Both the position numbers and the translations under genes were made by a program. From assembly GCF_047872805.1 (NCBI RefSeq), contig NZ_JBLQUK010000012.1, positions 14,808-78,807 on the forward strand: a stretch of DNA of 64,000 nucleotides, written 5' to 3'. The notes under the pieces are model-generated. The model was given only the letters and a program-made list of their open reading frames with translations, had not been told where the DNA came from and searched no databases. Source of the stretch: Erythrobacter sp047872805 (GTDB lineage Bacteria; Pseudomonadota; Alphaproteobacteria; Sphingomonadales; Sphingomonadaceae). Positions 41,783 to 51,300 of this stretch are shown piece after piece; within the stretch, counting starts at the first letter, position 1, and each line of letters opens with the position of its first letter.

Positions 41783-42895
41783 TCAAACCGCGACGATCCG
41801 GTTGCGCCCGGTCGCTTTGGCTTCGTAAAGCGCTTGATCCGCGCGGGCCAACGCCTCGCGCGTGTCATCGACCCCGCACACTTCGGCAATGCCGCCGGAA
41901 AAAGTGATCTTGCCAAACGGCTTTCCGGTCTCGCGGTTGATCATCTGCTTCATCGCTTGCGCGCGGCGAATGCCGTCGAGCTTCTGCAGCGCGGCATCTT
42001 TGTCAAAACCATAGAACATCACCACAAACTCCTCACCGCCATGCCGCGCGACAAAGCAATCGTCGCTGGCGTTCGTATTGAGGATGCTGGCGATCGCGAC
42101 CAGAACCCGGTCACCGGCGTCATGGCCGTGGGTGTCATTGACCGCCTTGAAATGATCGACATCGCAAAACGCCACGGATAGCGGCTTGCCGGTGGTCTGC
42201 GCCTGCTGCGCGGCAGAGGTCAGTCGCCGCTCAAACGCGCGGCGGTTGGGCAGCCGGGTCAGGTGATCGACATCCGCCTCGACCCGTGCCTTGGCCAGAC
42301 TGTCGCGCAATTGGTCGGTTTCGGCCTGGCTGCGCTCCATCGCGGTTTCGATCTGCTCGATCCGGTCGAGCATCGCGCGCGACAAATCAATCACGCGGTC
42401 AACCTCGCCGCGCGGGCCAGCATCACCGCCGCTTTCGGTCATCGCCTTGATCTGCGCGCCGATGGCTCCGCGATGTTCGGAGGTTTCGCTCTGCGCCGAT
42501 TTCGCTGTTTGCGCGAACCGCATCAGCGAATATTCCATCTTGTCCATCAGCCGTTCGAGTTCGTCCATCCGGCCGGCGGCCTCCGGGTCAAGCCGGACCA
42601 CCGAATCGAGCCAGCGCTGGTCAATTGGCTGGCTGGCCATCTCACGCTCGGCAAACGCCTTTGCCAGTGCGGCATTCGCGCCCGACAATGCAGTGCCGAT
42701 GGCCGAAAGATTGGAACCGGTTACATTCAAATCATATTTCAGGACAAATTCGGTGATCCGTTCCAGCAAATCGCGCCGCGCCTGATCCGCGCGCGAAATG
42801 ACCAATGACGGGACGCTTTGTCCGGCTAACGTTTGCACTGAAGAGGATTGCATTGAGGCTGTCATGGGCATGAGCTTTCCGTTCGCGCTGGCCAT
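41783..42895 (-). CDS. Diguanylate cyclase (GGDEF)
   Basis: The enzyme makes cyclic di-GMP, the signal that opposes motility. The 370-residue product has a helical N-terminal half with coiled coil and no membrane segment or known sensor domain. Its C-terminal GGDEF domain starts at DHLTRLPNRRAFERRL. The metal-binding CDVDHFKAVNDTHGHDAGD and the active-site loop GGEEF (286-290) are intact, so it should be active. The RxxD inhibition site expected nine residues before GGEEF is replaced by SDDC. It lies between flagellar genes and diverges from flgA. Confidence 0.93.
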   Translation of the reverse strand: MASANGKLMPMTASMQSSSVQTLAGQSVPSLVISRADQARRDLLERITEFVLKYDLNVTGSNLSAIGTALSGANAALAKAFAEREMASQPIDQRWLDSVVRLDPEAAGRMDELERLMDKMEYSLMRFAQTAKSAQSETSEHRGAIGAQIKAMTESGGDAGPRGEVDRVIDLSRAMLDRIEQIETAMERSQAETDQLRDSLAKARVEADVDHLTRLPNRRAFERRLTSAAQQAQTTGKPLSVAFCDVDHFKAVNDTHGHDAGDRVLVAIASILNTNASDDCFVARHGGEEFVVMFYGFDKDAALQKLDGIRRAQAMKQMINRETGKPFGKITFSGGIAEVCGVDDTREALARADQALYEAKATGRNRIVAV

Positions 42896-42994
42896 TTGGT
42901 GAAGTCTGAATAACCAGTCTTGCCTAATGCGCGGCTGCGGCGGACCCCGGAAAAGTCCCTAATGAAGGGTTGCGCCAATCGCTTTCACACGGTT

Positions 42995-43010
42995 TGGCAC
43001 GCTGTTTGCT
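42995..43010 (+). promoter_or_regulatory. Sigma-54 promoter of flgA
   Basis: TGGCACGCTGTTTGCT is a perfect match to TGGCAC-N5-TTGCT. It lies 47 bases before the flgA ATG and points at it. The context GTTTGGCACGC is shared with the flgB promoter. Confidence 0.93.
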
Positions 43011-43056
43011 GCTTGATCCGCGATGGCTGAATGAATGTGCCATCGGGAGATTATCC

Positions 43057-43596
43057 ATGACCGCATCGCAAACATATCAACGGCTAGAATACCGGCTGCT
43101 CAACATTGCCGCATTCCTTGTCTGCCTGCCGCTTTTCGCAGTGGCGGCGGCGGCGCAGAGCAGCGCCTTTACCGACCCGGCGGAAATTGACCGCGCGGTT
43201 ACCCAGTTCACCGGGGTGCCGATTGGCGAGGTCGGCGGCGCGCGCATGCCTGCGGATCGGCGGCTGCGCCTGGCGGCCTGCGCCGCACCGCTTGATGTCG
43301 CGTGGTATGGCCAGAACCAGTCAACCATGCAGGTGAGCTGCGCCGGTCCGCAAAGCTGGCGCATCTTCATTGCTGCCCGCCCGGCTGCCCAAACCGCCGC
43401 CAGCACTCCCGCGGTAAACCGCGGCGATCCGGTTACCGTGATCGTGCGCGGACGCGGTTTCAGCGTGCAGCAAACCGGCGAAGCGATGGAAAACGGCGCG
43501 ATTGGCGACTGGATCGACATCCGCATGAGCCGCGAGAATGCACCGATCAGCGCCCGGATCGAACGGCCCGGTCTGGCTCTGATCCCAGCCCACTGA
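43057..43596 (+). CDS. flgA: Flagellar P-ring assembly chaperone FlgA
   Basis: FlgA is a periplasmic chaperone for FlgI. The 179-residue product has a signal sequence (NIAAFLVCLPLFAVAAAAQS) and a SAF/ChapFlgA-like domain ending with RGDPVTVIVRGRGFSVQQTGEAMENGAIGDWIDIRMSRENAPISARIERPG, the usual FlgA C-terminus. The start is the ATG at 43057 behind GGGAG; a frame extending upstream overlaps the sigma-54 promoter and is discarded. Confidence 0.92.
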   Translation: MTASQTYQRLEYRLLNIAAFLVCLPLFAVAAAAQSSAFTDPAEIDRAVTQFTGVPIGEVGGARMPADRRLRLAACAAPLDVAWYGQNQSTMQVSCAGPQSWRIFIAARPAAQTAASTPAVNRGDPVTVIVRGRGFSVQQTGEAMENGAIGDWIDIRMSRENAPISARIERPGLALIPAH

Positions 43597-43616
43597 GCTT
43601 TTTTGCAAACGAACCC

Positions 43617-43643
43617 TTAATCCGGGCGCAAAAGGGCCGTTCA
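43617..43643 (+). promoter_or_regulatory. FliA (sigma-28) promoter of flgM-flgN
   Basis: TTAA (43617-43620), 15 bases, then GCCGTTCA (43636-43643). It lies 31 bases before the flgM ATG and shares identical flanks and spacing with the site at 40559. FlgM under FliA control is the known negative-feedback arrangement. Confidence 0.78.
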
Positions 43644-43673
43644 ACCAGACATGAATTTAGCGGGAGACGCACA

Positions 43674-43994
43674 ATGCCCTCTTTCGAATTGAGCAAATTG
43701 CAAGCTGTGACGGGGCCGCGCGCGCTGTCCGATACTGATCGCACTGCGGCGCAAACGCAGACCGCTGCGCGCGGAGCCAAACCGAGCGCAGCGGGTAACG
43801 CCGCAGGCACCGGCGTGTCGGTCGAAATTGGCGCCGCTTTGCAAGCCGCCAATGTCGACACCTCCGCACCGCCGGTTGATCGCAGCCGCGTCGATGAAAT
43901 CCGCGATGCGCTGCGCGAAGGGACATATCCGCTGGTTCCGACCGAGATCGCCGACGCGATCATCGCCGCACAATACAGTTTTGAGGTCGCCTGA
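43674..43994 (+). CDS. flgM: Anti-sigma-28 factor FlgM
   Basis: FlgM holds FliA inactive until it is exported through the finished hook-basal body. The 106-residue product has a disordered N-terminal half and a C-terminal FliA-binding region (VDRSRVDEIRDALREGTYPLVPTEIADAIIAAQYSF), the FlgM family signature. ATG 43674 has GGGAG upstream; a longer frame upstream covers flgA and is not used. Its stop overlaps flgN. Confidence 0.92.
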   Translation: MPSFELSKLQAVTGPRALSDTDRTAAQTQTAARGAKPSAAGNAAGTGVSVEIGAALQAANVDTSAPPVDRSRVDEIRDALREGTYPLVPTEIADAIIAAQYSFEVA

Positions 43995-44365
43995 TGACCA
44001 CGCCCGATACCTCCAAGTCCAAGCCCGCTCACGGTCCAGAGGCGCATTCAGGCGGCAAAGATTTGACCGGCAATCTGCGGCAAATGATTGCCGTTCTGCA
44101 GGCAGAGCGGCAAGCGCTTGCCACGCTCGATGCCGATGCCCTGTTCGAAGCAACACACCGCAAACAGGCGCTGTGCGACACGCTGATGCCATTTGGCGCC
44201 GACGCACTGGACCCGCAAGCCCGCGACCTTGCTCGCACGGCGCAGACGCTGAACGATGTAAACCGCCGGGTGCGCAATCTGCTGGCCGCCAATGTCGCGG
44301 CGCGGCTGGAGGCCTTGGGTTCGGTGCAGCACACCTATTCTGCGGCCGGAGCGACGCTCGGCTAA
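43994..44365 (+). CDS. flgN: Flagellar chaperone FlgN
   Basis: FlgN is the export chaperone for FlgK and FlgL. The 123-residue product is helical, with LRQMIAVLQAERQALATLDADALFEATHRKQALCDTL, matching the FlgN pattern 'L..ER.AL...D...L......K..L...L'. It overlaps flgM by one base, as in many genomes. Sequence is weakly conserved across the family, so the position adds weight. Confidence 0.88.
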   Translation: MTTPDTSKSKPAHGPEAHSGGKDLTGNLRQMIAVLQAERQALATLDADALFEATHRKQALCDTLMPFGADALDPQARDLARTAQTLNDVNRRVRNLLAANVAARLEALGSVQHTYSAAGATLG

Positions 44366-44394
44366 ACCCGTACTAATACCTAGCGCGCCCAGTC

Positions 44395-44410
44395 TGGCAC
44401 GCCGTTTGCT
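44395..44410 (+). promoter_or_regulatory. Sigma-54 promoter of the lytic transglycosylase-flhA-fliA group
   Basis: TGGCACGCCGTTTGCT is a perfect TGGCAC-N5-TTGCT match. It is 75 bases before the first start codon and has the same orientation. It puts fliA, and so all FliA promoters, under sigma-54 control. Confidence 0.93.
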
Positions 44411-44484
44411 TACCTTCCTGTTTGTGACCCTTTGCCCCTTGCGGCGCGGGATCGCAGGAACTGACAGGAAAGCAGCCTAGGGAC

Positions 44485-45507
44485 GTGACCCAGCCATCGA
44501 TTCCTTCCGCCGGAATGCGCGCCGCCTTTGACCGCGCAGCGCAGGTCCATGCCGCCGCCTCGCGCGCGCCCCGATCTGCAGCGCCCGACCCGCCCGCCGC
44601 ACCCGCGCAGCGATTGAACGCTGCCTATCCGGTCACCCGTTCCCGCACTCCCGGCGATGTCGAACAGGCCATTGCCAGCGCAGCGCAGCAAACCGGGGTC
44701 GATTTCGGCTTCCTGATCGCTCAGGCGCAGGTGGAATCGGCGATGAACCCCGATGCGCGCGCGCGCACCTCCAGCGCCACCGGCCTGTATCAATTCGTCG
44801 ACAGCACCTGGCTCGGCACGATGCAGCGCCATGGGGGCCGATTTGGTCTGGGCGATGTCGCCGCGCAGATCGCGCTGACACCGGGCGGGACCGCGCAGGT
44901 CACAGACCCGGCAGCCCGGGCGGAGATATTGGCGCTGCGCAGCGACCCGCAGATTGCCTCATTAATGGCGGCCGGTCTGGCGGAGGACAACCGCGCCTAT
45001 CTCACCCCGATACTGGGCCGCGAACCGGACCACAGCGAATTGTATCTCGCGCATTTCCTTGGCGCGGGCGGAGCGGGCCGGTTCCTGTCGGCCATGTCGG
45101 ACAACCCCAATCAATCCGCCGCCAGCCTGTTCAGCCGCCCTGCTGCCGCCAATCGTCCGGTCTTTTACGAAAGCGATGGCAGTCCGCGCAGTCTGGCCGG
45201 AGTGATGCATTACCTTTCGGCCAAGCTGGAGCGCGCACGCGGCGATGCGCCGGCATCCTTTCCGGGCGCAATCGCCTCACCCTATTCCGCCGCGGCGACC
45301 TACAGCAACGGCTTTGCCTCGCTCCCAAGCCAGACCCGCCTGCCCGCCGCCGCGTCTTTGGCGGATAATGCCCAGGCGGGTTCGCGCGGGACCATGGCGG
45401 GTCTGTTGGAAAACATCTTCGCTGCCGGAATTTCCGGCGCCAGCTCTGATCGGTCCGCTCAGCATATTCAGCGCGCCTATCACCAGTTCAAGGCATTTGG
45501 ATTATGA
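44485..45507 (+). CDS. Flagellar lytic transglycosylase (SLT domain, SltF-like)
   Basis: The product (340 residues from GTG 44485) has a lysozyme-like SLT domain: IAQAQVESAMNPDARARTSSATGLYQFVDSTWLGTM, with catalytic Glu84 in the E-S-x-x-N motif. A Ser/Ala-rich C-terminal part follows. No classic signal peptide is visible. It likely opens the peptidoglycan for the rod, the job done elsewhere by the FlgJ muramidase domain, which is missing here. The place in the flagellar operon, upstream of flhA, supports this. The start could also be ATG 44515. The stop overlaps the flhA ATG. Confidence 0.9.
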   Translation: MTQPSIPSAGMRAAFDRAAQVHAAASRAPRSAAPDPPAAPAQRLNAAYPVTRSRTPGDVEQAIASAAQQTGVDFGFLIAQAQVESAMNPDARARTSSATGLYQFVDSTWLGTMQRHGGRFGLGDVAAQIALTPGGTAQVTDPAARAEILALRSDPQIASLMAAGLAEDNRAYLTPILGREPDHSELYLAHFLGAGGAGRFLSAMSDNPNQSAASLFSRPAAANRPVFYESDGSPRSLAGVMHYLSAKLERARGDAPASFPGAIASPYSAAATYSNGFASLPSQTRLPAAASLADNAQAGSRGTMAGLLENIFAAGISGASSDRSAQHIQRAYHQFKAFGL

Positions 45508-47642
45508 CCGCCTCACCCAACGCCCCCGCTGCCGGTTCGATCACCGCCCGGCTGCACGCCGCCCCGGCGGCGATTGCACTGCCTCTCGGGATATTCGCTC
45601 TGTTTGCGTTGATGGTGCTGCCGATACCGACGCTGCTCCTCGATATGTTCTTTGTGCTCAACATCGCCATTTCGATCGCGGTGCTGATGGTCGCGCTCAA
45701 TGCGCGCAAGCCGCTCGATTTCTCGTCCTTTCCCAGCGTGCTGCTGTTCGCCACCCTGCTCCGGCTCGCGCTCAATGTCGCCTCGACGCGGATCGTGCTG
45801 GTTCAAGGGCACGAGGGCGGCAATGCGGCGGGCGATGTCATCGCCAGTTTCAGCCAGTTTCTGGTCGGCGGCAATTTCGCGGTGGGGCTGTTCGTGTTCT
45901 GCATCCTGCTGATCATCAACATGATCGTCATCACCAAGGGCGCCGGGCGCGTGTCCGAGGTTTCTGCGCGGTTCGTGCTCGATGCGCTGCCGGGCAAGCA
46001 GATGGCGATCGACGCGGATATTGCCGCCGGGCTGATATCTGCCGACGAAGCGCGCACCCGCCGCCGCGAGGTTACGGTTGAGGCCGATTTCTACGGTTCG
46101 ATGGATGGTGCCTCCAAATTCGTGAAGGGCGACGCGATTGCCGCACTGCTGATCCTGGGGGTAAACATCATCGCCGGATTTGCGCTGGGCATGATCAGCC
46201 ACGGGATGAGCGCATCCGAAGCGGGCGAGGTCTATGTTACGCTGGCCGTCGGCGATGCTCTGGTGGCGCAGGTGCCCGCCTTGCTGTTGTCCATCGCCGC
46301 TGCGGCCATCGTCACCCGCGTGGCCGACACACGCGATCTGACCGGCCAAATTGGCGGACAATTCGCCGACCCGCGCGGCTGGTTGCCGGTTGCGATCATC
46401 CTCGCCGCGATTGGCGTGGTTCCGGCGATGCCGCAGGTCATTTTCATGCCCGCCGCCGCGATTGCGGGCGCGATCTGGTGGACTTTGCGCAAACAGGCGG
46501 CAAGACCGCCCGTGGTTGAGGCCCCGCCAGAAGACATATCGCCCGACCGCATCGACATTGCCGATGTGTCCGATCAGACGCTGGTGACAATCGAGCTGGG
46601 TTACGGGCTGGTGCATCTGGTGGACGAAGCCAAGGGCGCGCCGCTGCTGACCCGGATCACCGGCATCCGCAAACAATTGAGCCGCGATCTCGGCTTTGTC
46701 CTGCCGCAGTTCCGCATCCGCGATTCGCTTGACGCAGGCGCGAATGAATACCGGGTCACTCTGGGCGGGCTGGTGATCGTCAAAGGCGCGGTGCGGCCGG
46801 GTAAAATGCTCGCCATTGACACAGGCGATGTGCGCACCGGCCACGGCGTCACGGGCGAGGCGACCCGCGATCCCAGCTTTGATTGCCCGGCGCTGTGGAT
46901 CGACCCCGGCGCGCGCGACCATGCGGTGTCCGAAGGGTTCCTGACCGTTGATCCCAGCACCGTGATCGCCACCCATGCCAATCAGGAATTGCTCGCCGCC
47001 AGCCACCAATTGCTCGGCCCCGAAGAAGTGCGCGCGCTGGTCGATGATCTGAAAGACCGCGCGCCTGCGCTGATTGAGGCGGTCCATCCCGATCCGCTCA
47101 GCCTTGCCGCGCTGACCCGTATTCTGCGCGCGCTGATCGCCGACGGAATCGCGATCAGCCATCCGCAGCCGCTGTTCACCAGTCTCGCGTTGGCGTTGCA
47201 GATGACGCAGGATTTCGATGCGCTGATCGACCGGGTGCGCGCTGATCTGGGGGCGCGGTTGATCGCGCGCATCTGCGAACCGGGAGAACGGTTGCAGGTC
47301 ATCACGCTCGACGCGGCGCTCGAAGGGGCGATATTGGGCGGCATGGTTGACCCGGCCACCGGACAGCCGCTGATCGAACCCGAATGCGGCAGCATGATCG
47401 CGGCGCGGGTCAATGACTATATCGAGCAGATAAAGGCGCCCGCTGCGTTGATCGTTCAACCGCCCGCCCGCCGCGCGCTGGCGAGCCTTTTGCGGCAACG
47501 CGCAAGCCGCTGTCTGGTGCTGTCGATCAATGAACTGCCCGCAACCCAGCCGGTCGAGGTGATCGGGGTCATTGGCGGCGAACACCGCCAATTGAGCGCT
47601 CCCCCTAACCAGAGCACGCAAGCAGGAGCGATCGCCGCATGA
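45504..47642 (+). CDS. flhA: Flagellar export apparatus protein FlhA
   Basis: FlhA forms the nonameric export ring and couples proton flow to protein export. The 712-residue product has the N-terminal membrane part. It includes the conserved KPLDFSSFPSVLLFATLLRLALNVASTRIVL and the FHIPEP-region loop with MAIDADIAAGLISADEARTRRREVTVEADFYGSMDGASKFVKGDAIA. A large cytoplasmic domain follows. It overlaps the transglycosylase gene and fliA by four bases each. Confidence 0.97.
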   Translation: MTASPNAPAAGSITARLHAAPAAIALPLGIFALFALMVLPIPTLLLDMFFVLNIAISIAVLMVALNARKPLDFSSFPSVLLFATLLRLALNVASTRIVLVQGHEGGNAAGDVIASFSQFLVGGNFAVGLFVFCILLIINMIVITKGAGRVSEVSARFVLDALPGKQMAIDADIAAGLISADEARTRRREVTVEADFYGSMDGASKFVKGDAIAALLILGVNIIAGFALGMISHGMSASEAGEVYVTLAVGDALVAQVPALLLSIAAAAIVTRVADTRDLTGQIGGQFADPRGWLPVAIILAAIGVVPAMPQVIFMPAAAIAGAIWWTLRKQAARPPVVEAPPEDISPDRIDIADVSDQTLVTIELGYGLVHLVDEAKGAPLLTRITGIRKQLSRDLGFVLPQFRIRDSLDAGANEYRVTLGGLVIVKGAVRPGKMLAIDTGDVRTGHGVTGEATRDPSFDCPALWIDPGARDHAVSEGFLTVDPSTVIATHANQELLAASHQLLGPEEVRALVDDLKDRAPALIEAVHPDPLSLAALTRILRALIADGIAISHPQPLFTSLALALQMTQDFDALIDRVRADLGARLIARICEPGERLQVITLDAALEGAILGGMVDPATGQPLIEPECGSMIAARVNDYIEQIKAPAALIVQPPARRALASLLRQRASRCLVLSINELPATQPVEVIGVIGGEHRQLSAPPNQSTQAGAIAA

Positions 47643-48367
47643 AGCACGATCAGGCCAGTTTTTCCAGCGCGCGGCCCTATCAAACCGCCTCGCGCGCCGA
47701 GGTGGAGGACCGCGTGCGCCGGTTCCTGCCGATGGTTCACCGCGCGGCCTGGCACATCTATGGTGCCGGGCGCGAGGGGTTAGAAATCGAAGATCTGGTG
47801 CAGGCGGGCATCTTGGCGCTGACCGAATGTGCGCAGCGCCACGCCGGGCCGACCGAGGACGGCTTTGCCGCCTATGCCAAGATCCGCGCGCGCGGGGCGA
47901 TGATCGACATGCTGCGCCGGCAAATGAACGACACCCGCACCGCACGCAAGAAACGCGCGCGTTATGACCGCGCAGTCGAAAGCCTGAAACAGCAGAGCGG
48001 CTGCGATCCCAGTCGCCGCGCAGTCGCCGCCGCGCTGGGCATCAGCGACACCGAATTGCTCGAAATCGAAGCTTCATCGGTCAGCGTCACCTCAATCAGC
48101 GACGAATATGACGATGCCAACACCGCCTTTGCCAGCGACGATCCCGACCCGTTCGAAATGCTCGCGGGACAACAGGACCGCGACCGGCTGGTGGCGGCCA
48201 TGGTGCAATTGCCCGACCGGTTGAAACTGGTGCTGCAATTGTTCTTCGTCGAAGAATTGAACCTGACCGAAATCGCCGAGGTGCTGGAGGTCAGCGTCCC
48301 GCGCGTCCATCAATTGCGCGCCAAGGCCCTAAAAGACATGCGCAAATTGATGGACAACGCGAAATAG
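47639..48367 (+). CDS. fliA: Sigma factor FliA (sigma-28)
   Basis: FliA directs RNA polymerase to class III flagellar promoters. The 242-residue product has region 2 (RRFLPMVHRAAWHIYG..., LEIEDLVQAGILALTECAQR, AYAKIRARGAMIDMLRRQMNDT). Region 3 (ESLKQQSGCDPSRRAVAAALGIS) and a region 4 helix-turn-helix (LVLQLFFVEELNLTEIAEVLEVSVPRVHQLRAKALKDMR) follow. Its likely targets here are the TTAA-N15-GCCGTTC sites upstream of the second stator-like pair and flgM, and the fliC promoter. FlgM in the same region inhibits it. Confidence 0.96.
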   Translation: MKHDQASFSSARPYQTASRAEVEDRVRRFLPMVHRAAWHIYGAGREGLEIEDLVQAGILALTECAQRHAGPTEDGFAAYAKIRARGAMIDMLRRQMNDTRTARKKRARYDRAVESLKQQSGCDPSRRAVAAALGISDTELLEIEASSVSVTSISDEYDDANTAFASDDPDPFEMLAGQQDRDRLVAAMVQLPDRLKLVLQLFFVEELNLTEIAEVLEVSVPRVHQLRAKALKDMRKLMDNAK

Positions 48368-48397
48368 CTTCACGGTTTGATGCAGCGCCGCTTGGGC

Positions 48398-51300
48398 TCA
48401 GTCCCCATCGGCGTGGGCAGCGGCAGCGTGGGTCGCGGCTTCGGACCCGCCCGCACCGCTGGCCTCCCACCAATAGGCCCGCCGGGTCGCGGTGCCGGTG
48501 CCAACCTCGTTCAGCGTCTTGGCATCATACAATCGCCCGCCCAGCATCACCTGCACAATGTCATCCGAATTGCGAATGTCTGCGCTGGGATCGGCGCTGA
48601 GGATCAGGAGATCGGCAAGCTTGCCCACTTCGAGGCTGCCGATGTCGCGGTCCATGCCCAACGATTGCGCGGGTGCAATTGTCCCGGCCCGGAGCGCTTC
48701 GACCGGGCTCATCCCGCCGCGCGCAAAGCTCCACAGTTCCCAATGCGCATCGACCCCGGCCTGCTGACCATGCGCGCCGATGGAAACCCGGACCCCGCGC
48801 TGCGCGAGTTTGTTTGCCTCACGCGCGGAATTGTCATCGACAAATGCCCAGTCGGGGGCGGTGGTGCGCCGCCCGGTTTCCGCGAGCAGCATCCGCGGCG
48901 GAGTGTGGATCATCAATGGGTGATCGAACACGTCGGTCGCTTGCCGCCAATAAGGATCGCCCGCCAGTCCGCCATAGGTCACGTTCAGCGTCGGGGTGTA
49001 GTTGGAATTGGACTGGCTGAAGAATTGCAGCACGTCTTCATACAGCACATCGCCGGGGACATTGTGCTCGATGGTCGAATTGCCATCGGCAATCAGGTTC
49101 ATGTCCATCCCGAACAGCGAGCCGCCTTCGGCGACCACCAGCATGTTTTCCGCCGCCGCCGCGCGCGCGACCATCTGGCGCTGTTCGCGCCGGGGCTGGT
49201 TGTAATTCTTGACCGAAATCCCGCCCTGCGCCCTGATCCGGCGGACATGCGCCAGCGCATCGTCATAGCTGTCGATCCGCGCATAGACGGATGGCGCCTT
49301 GGCCCCGTAGATGATTTCTCCGGTGGAGAAGATGCGCGGGCCCAGCGTTAGGCCCGCGCGCTGCCGCTCCGCTGCGGCGAACACCATGCTGGCATCGCTC
49401 GACGGATTGTGCAGCGTCGTCACGCCCAGCGCAAAGCTTTGCAGCAATGTCCAGTTTTGCTGCGGGATCAGATCGCCCACGCCGTAAGGGCCATGCGCAT
49501 GGGCATCGACCAGACCGGGCATGATGGTTTGGCCGGTCGCATCGATCATGGTCGCGCCTGCCGGAATGGCGACATCGCCCGCTGCACCGACGGCTTTGAT
49601 CCGGTCGCCTTCGATCACGATCACGCCATTGTCGATCGCGCCGGGGTCTGCCCGGTCCAGCGTTGCCGCCATCGTCAGAATGCGCGCGCCGGTGATCGCC
49701 ACTGTTCCGCTCGGCTTGTCGGCGCTAACCGTCAGCGCCATCGAAATGCCGGTTTCGGGCGGAGTGTAGCCCTGCTCCTCTTCATCCTCGCCTGCCGGAG
49801 CGCTGCGGAAGAAATCGGCGACCTGCGCCTGATGCAATTGCGCGCCGATGGACCAGAACAGGGTTTGCCCGCCGTTTGCCCAGCCAATGTAATCCGCCCC
49901 GCCTTCGCTAACCTTGGTCACGGGCAAGGCCCCGCCGCTTTCGCTGACGCTGACCGGCTTGCCGCCGGGGATCAGCGGCATGGCGAAAACTTCGTAATTC
50001 TGGCGGAATGCCACGGTCAGCCCATCGGGCGAGACGCGGAAATCATTGGCCAGATCGCCGGTCACATGGATGCGCCGCCGCTCTCCATCAAGATCGGCGG
50101 AAACCAGCGCGAGATTCTCGCCCTCGCTCGCCGTCATGAAGATCCGGTCGCTTTGCGCGCCGAATTGCGGGTTGGAGCCCGAACGGCTGATCCGCGCATG
50201 CACGCCGCCGCTGACCGGCACCATATAGATACCGGTGTCTTCGGAATATTCGGCCGATGTCAGATAGCCGCCGCTGCGTTTTTCATAGACGATGCTGCGG
50301 CCATCGGGGGAAAATGCGAGGTCGGCGTAATGCCCCGGCACATCGGTGACCACGCGCGGATTGGCACCATTGGCGTCCGCCACGATGATCCGCCCCAGCG
50401 TCTCATCGGTCCATTCGACATAGGCCAGCATGCTGCCGTCGCGGCTGAAGGCGGGGAACGCCTCCAGCGCGTCACTCGCCCCAGTCAAGGGGCGCGGCGC
50501 ATCGCGGCCCCTTGCGGATTTGGTGTAGAGCCGCCCCAGGCTTTCAAACACCACCCGCGTCCCGTCGGGGGATAGCTGGCCAAAGCGCGGCATGGTGGTG
50601 ACAAAATTGTCGGGCGCAACCTCAATCACCGGATGCGGCGCATCGGCCACTCCGCGCGTGTCGTCGATGGCAAAGGGGATCACCGCATGGCCCGTCCCGT
50701 CGCGGCCAATGCGGTTCAATTTGCCGCCCGCCCAGAACACGATCGCTCCGCTATCGGGGGTCCAGGCGATGTTGGGATAGACCCCGTAAACCGCCCAGGT
50801 TTCCTGCAGATCAAGGTCGAGCGCGCCATAGATCATCCGCTCACGCCCGCTGGCGATGTCCTTTATCCAAAGCTGGCTGGCATCCTTGTCGCGCCGGATA
50901 AAGGCGATCTCTGTGCCATCGGGCGAAGGCGCGGGACGCACCGCGCCGCCATATCCGTCTACCGCCGTGGTGACCTCTCCGGTCGCCAGATCGTGCCGCT
51001 CAATCGCAAAAATGCCGGTCTGCGAATCCTGCGCATAAATGAAAGTGTTTCCCGGCGTGGTGTTGCGGGTGTAGTAGATCGCGCTACCATCGGCAGAGAA
51101 AACCGGCTCGCCCAGCTCTTTCTGCTGGCTCTCGTTCGCGCGTTCGACCACCGCGACCCCGCCGCCGCCAGAGACGTGATACATCCAGATTTCGCCGGTG
51201 CCCGCGCTGCGCTGCGTGGTGAAATGTTTCTTGGCGATGATAAAGCGCCCGTCGGGCGACCATGATGGCTGATTGAGCAGGCGGAAATCTTCATCCGTGA

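Noticed and set aside
28774..44484. A shared 13-mer GTCCCTAGGCTGC in the fliC leader and (complement) before the transglycosylase GTG, with a shorter match at 42953
   Set aside because: A 13-base match is expected by chance many times in 64 kb on two strands, and the positions relative to the promoters are not consistent.
45513..47945. An 810-codon open frame antisense to flhA and fliA
   Set aside because: It is a shadow of high-GC codon use; the opposite strand encodes clear FlhA and FliA. Its translation is rich in Arg, His, Asp and Gln with no domain.
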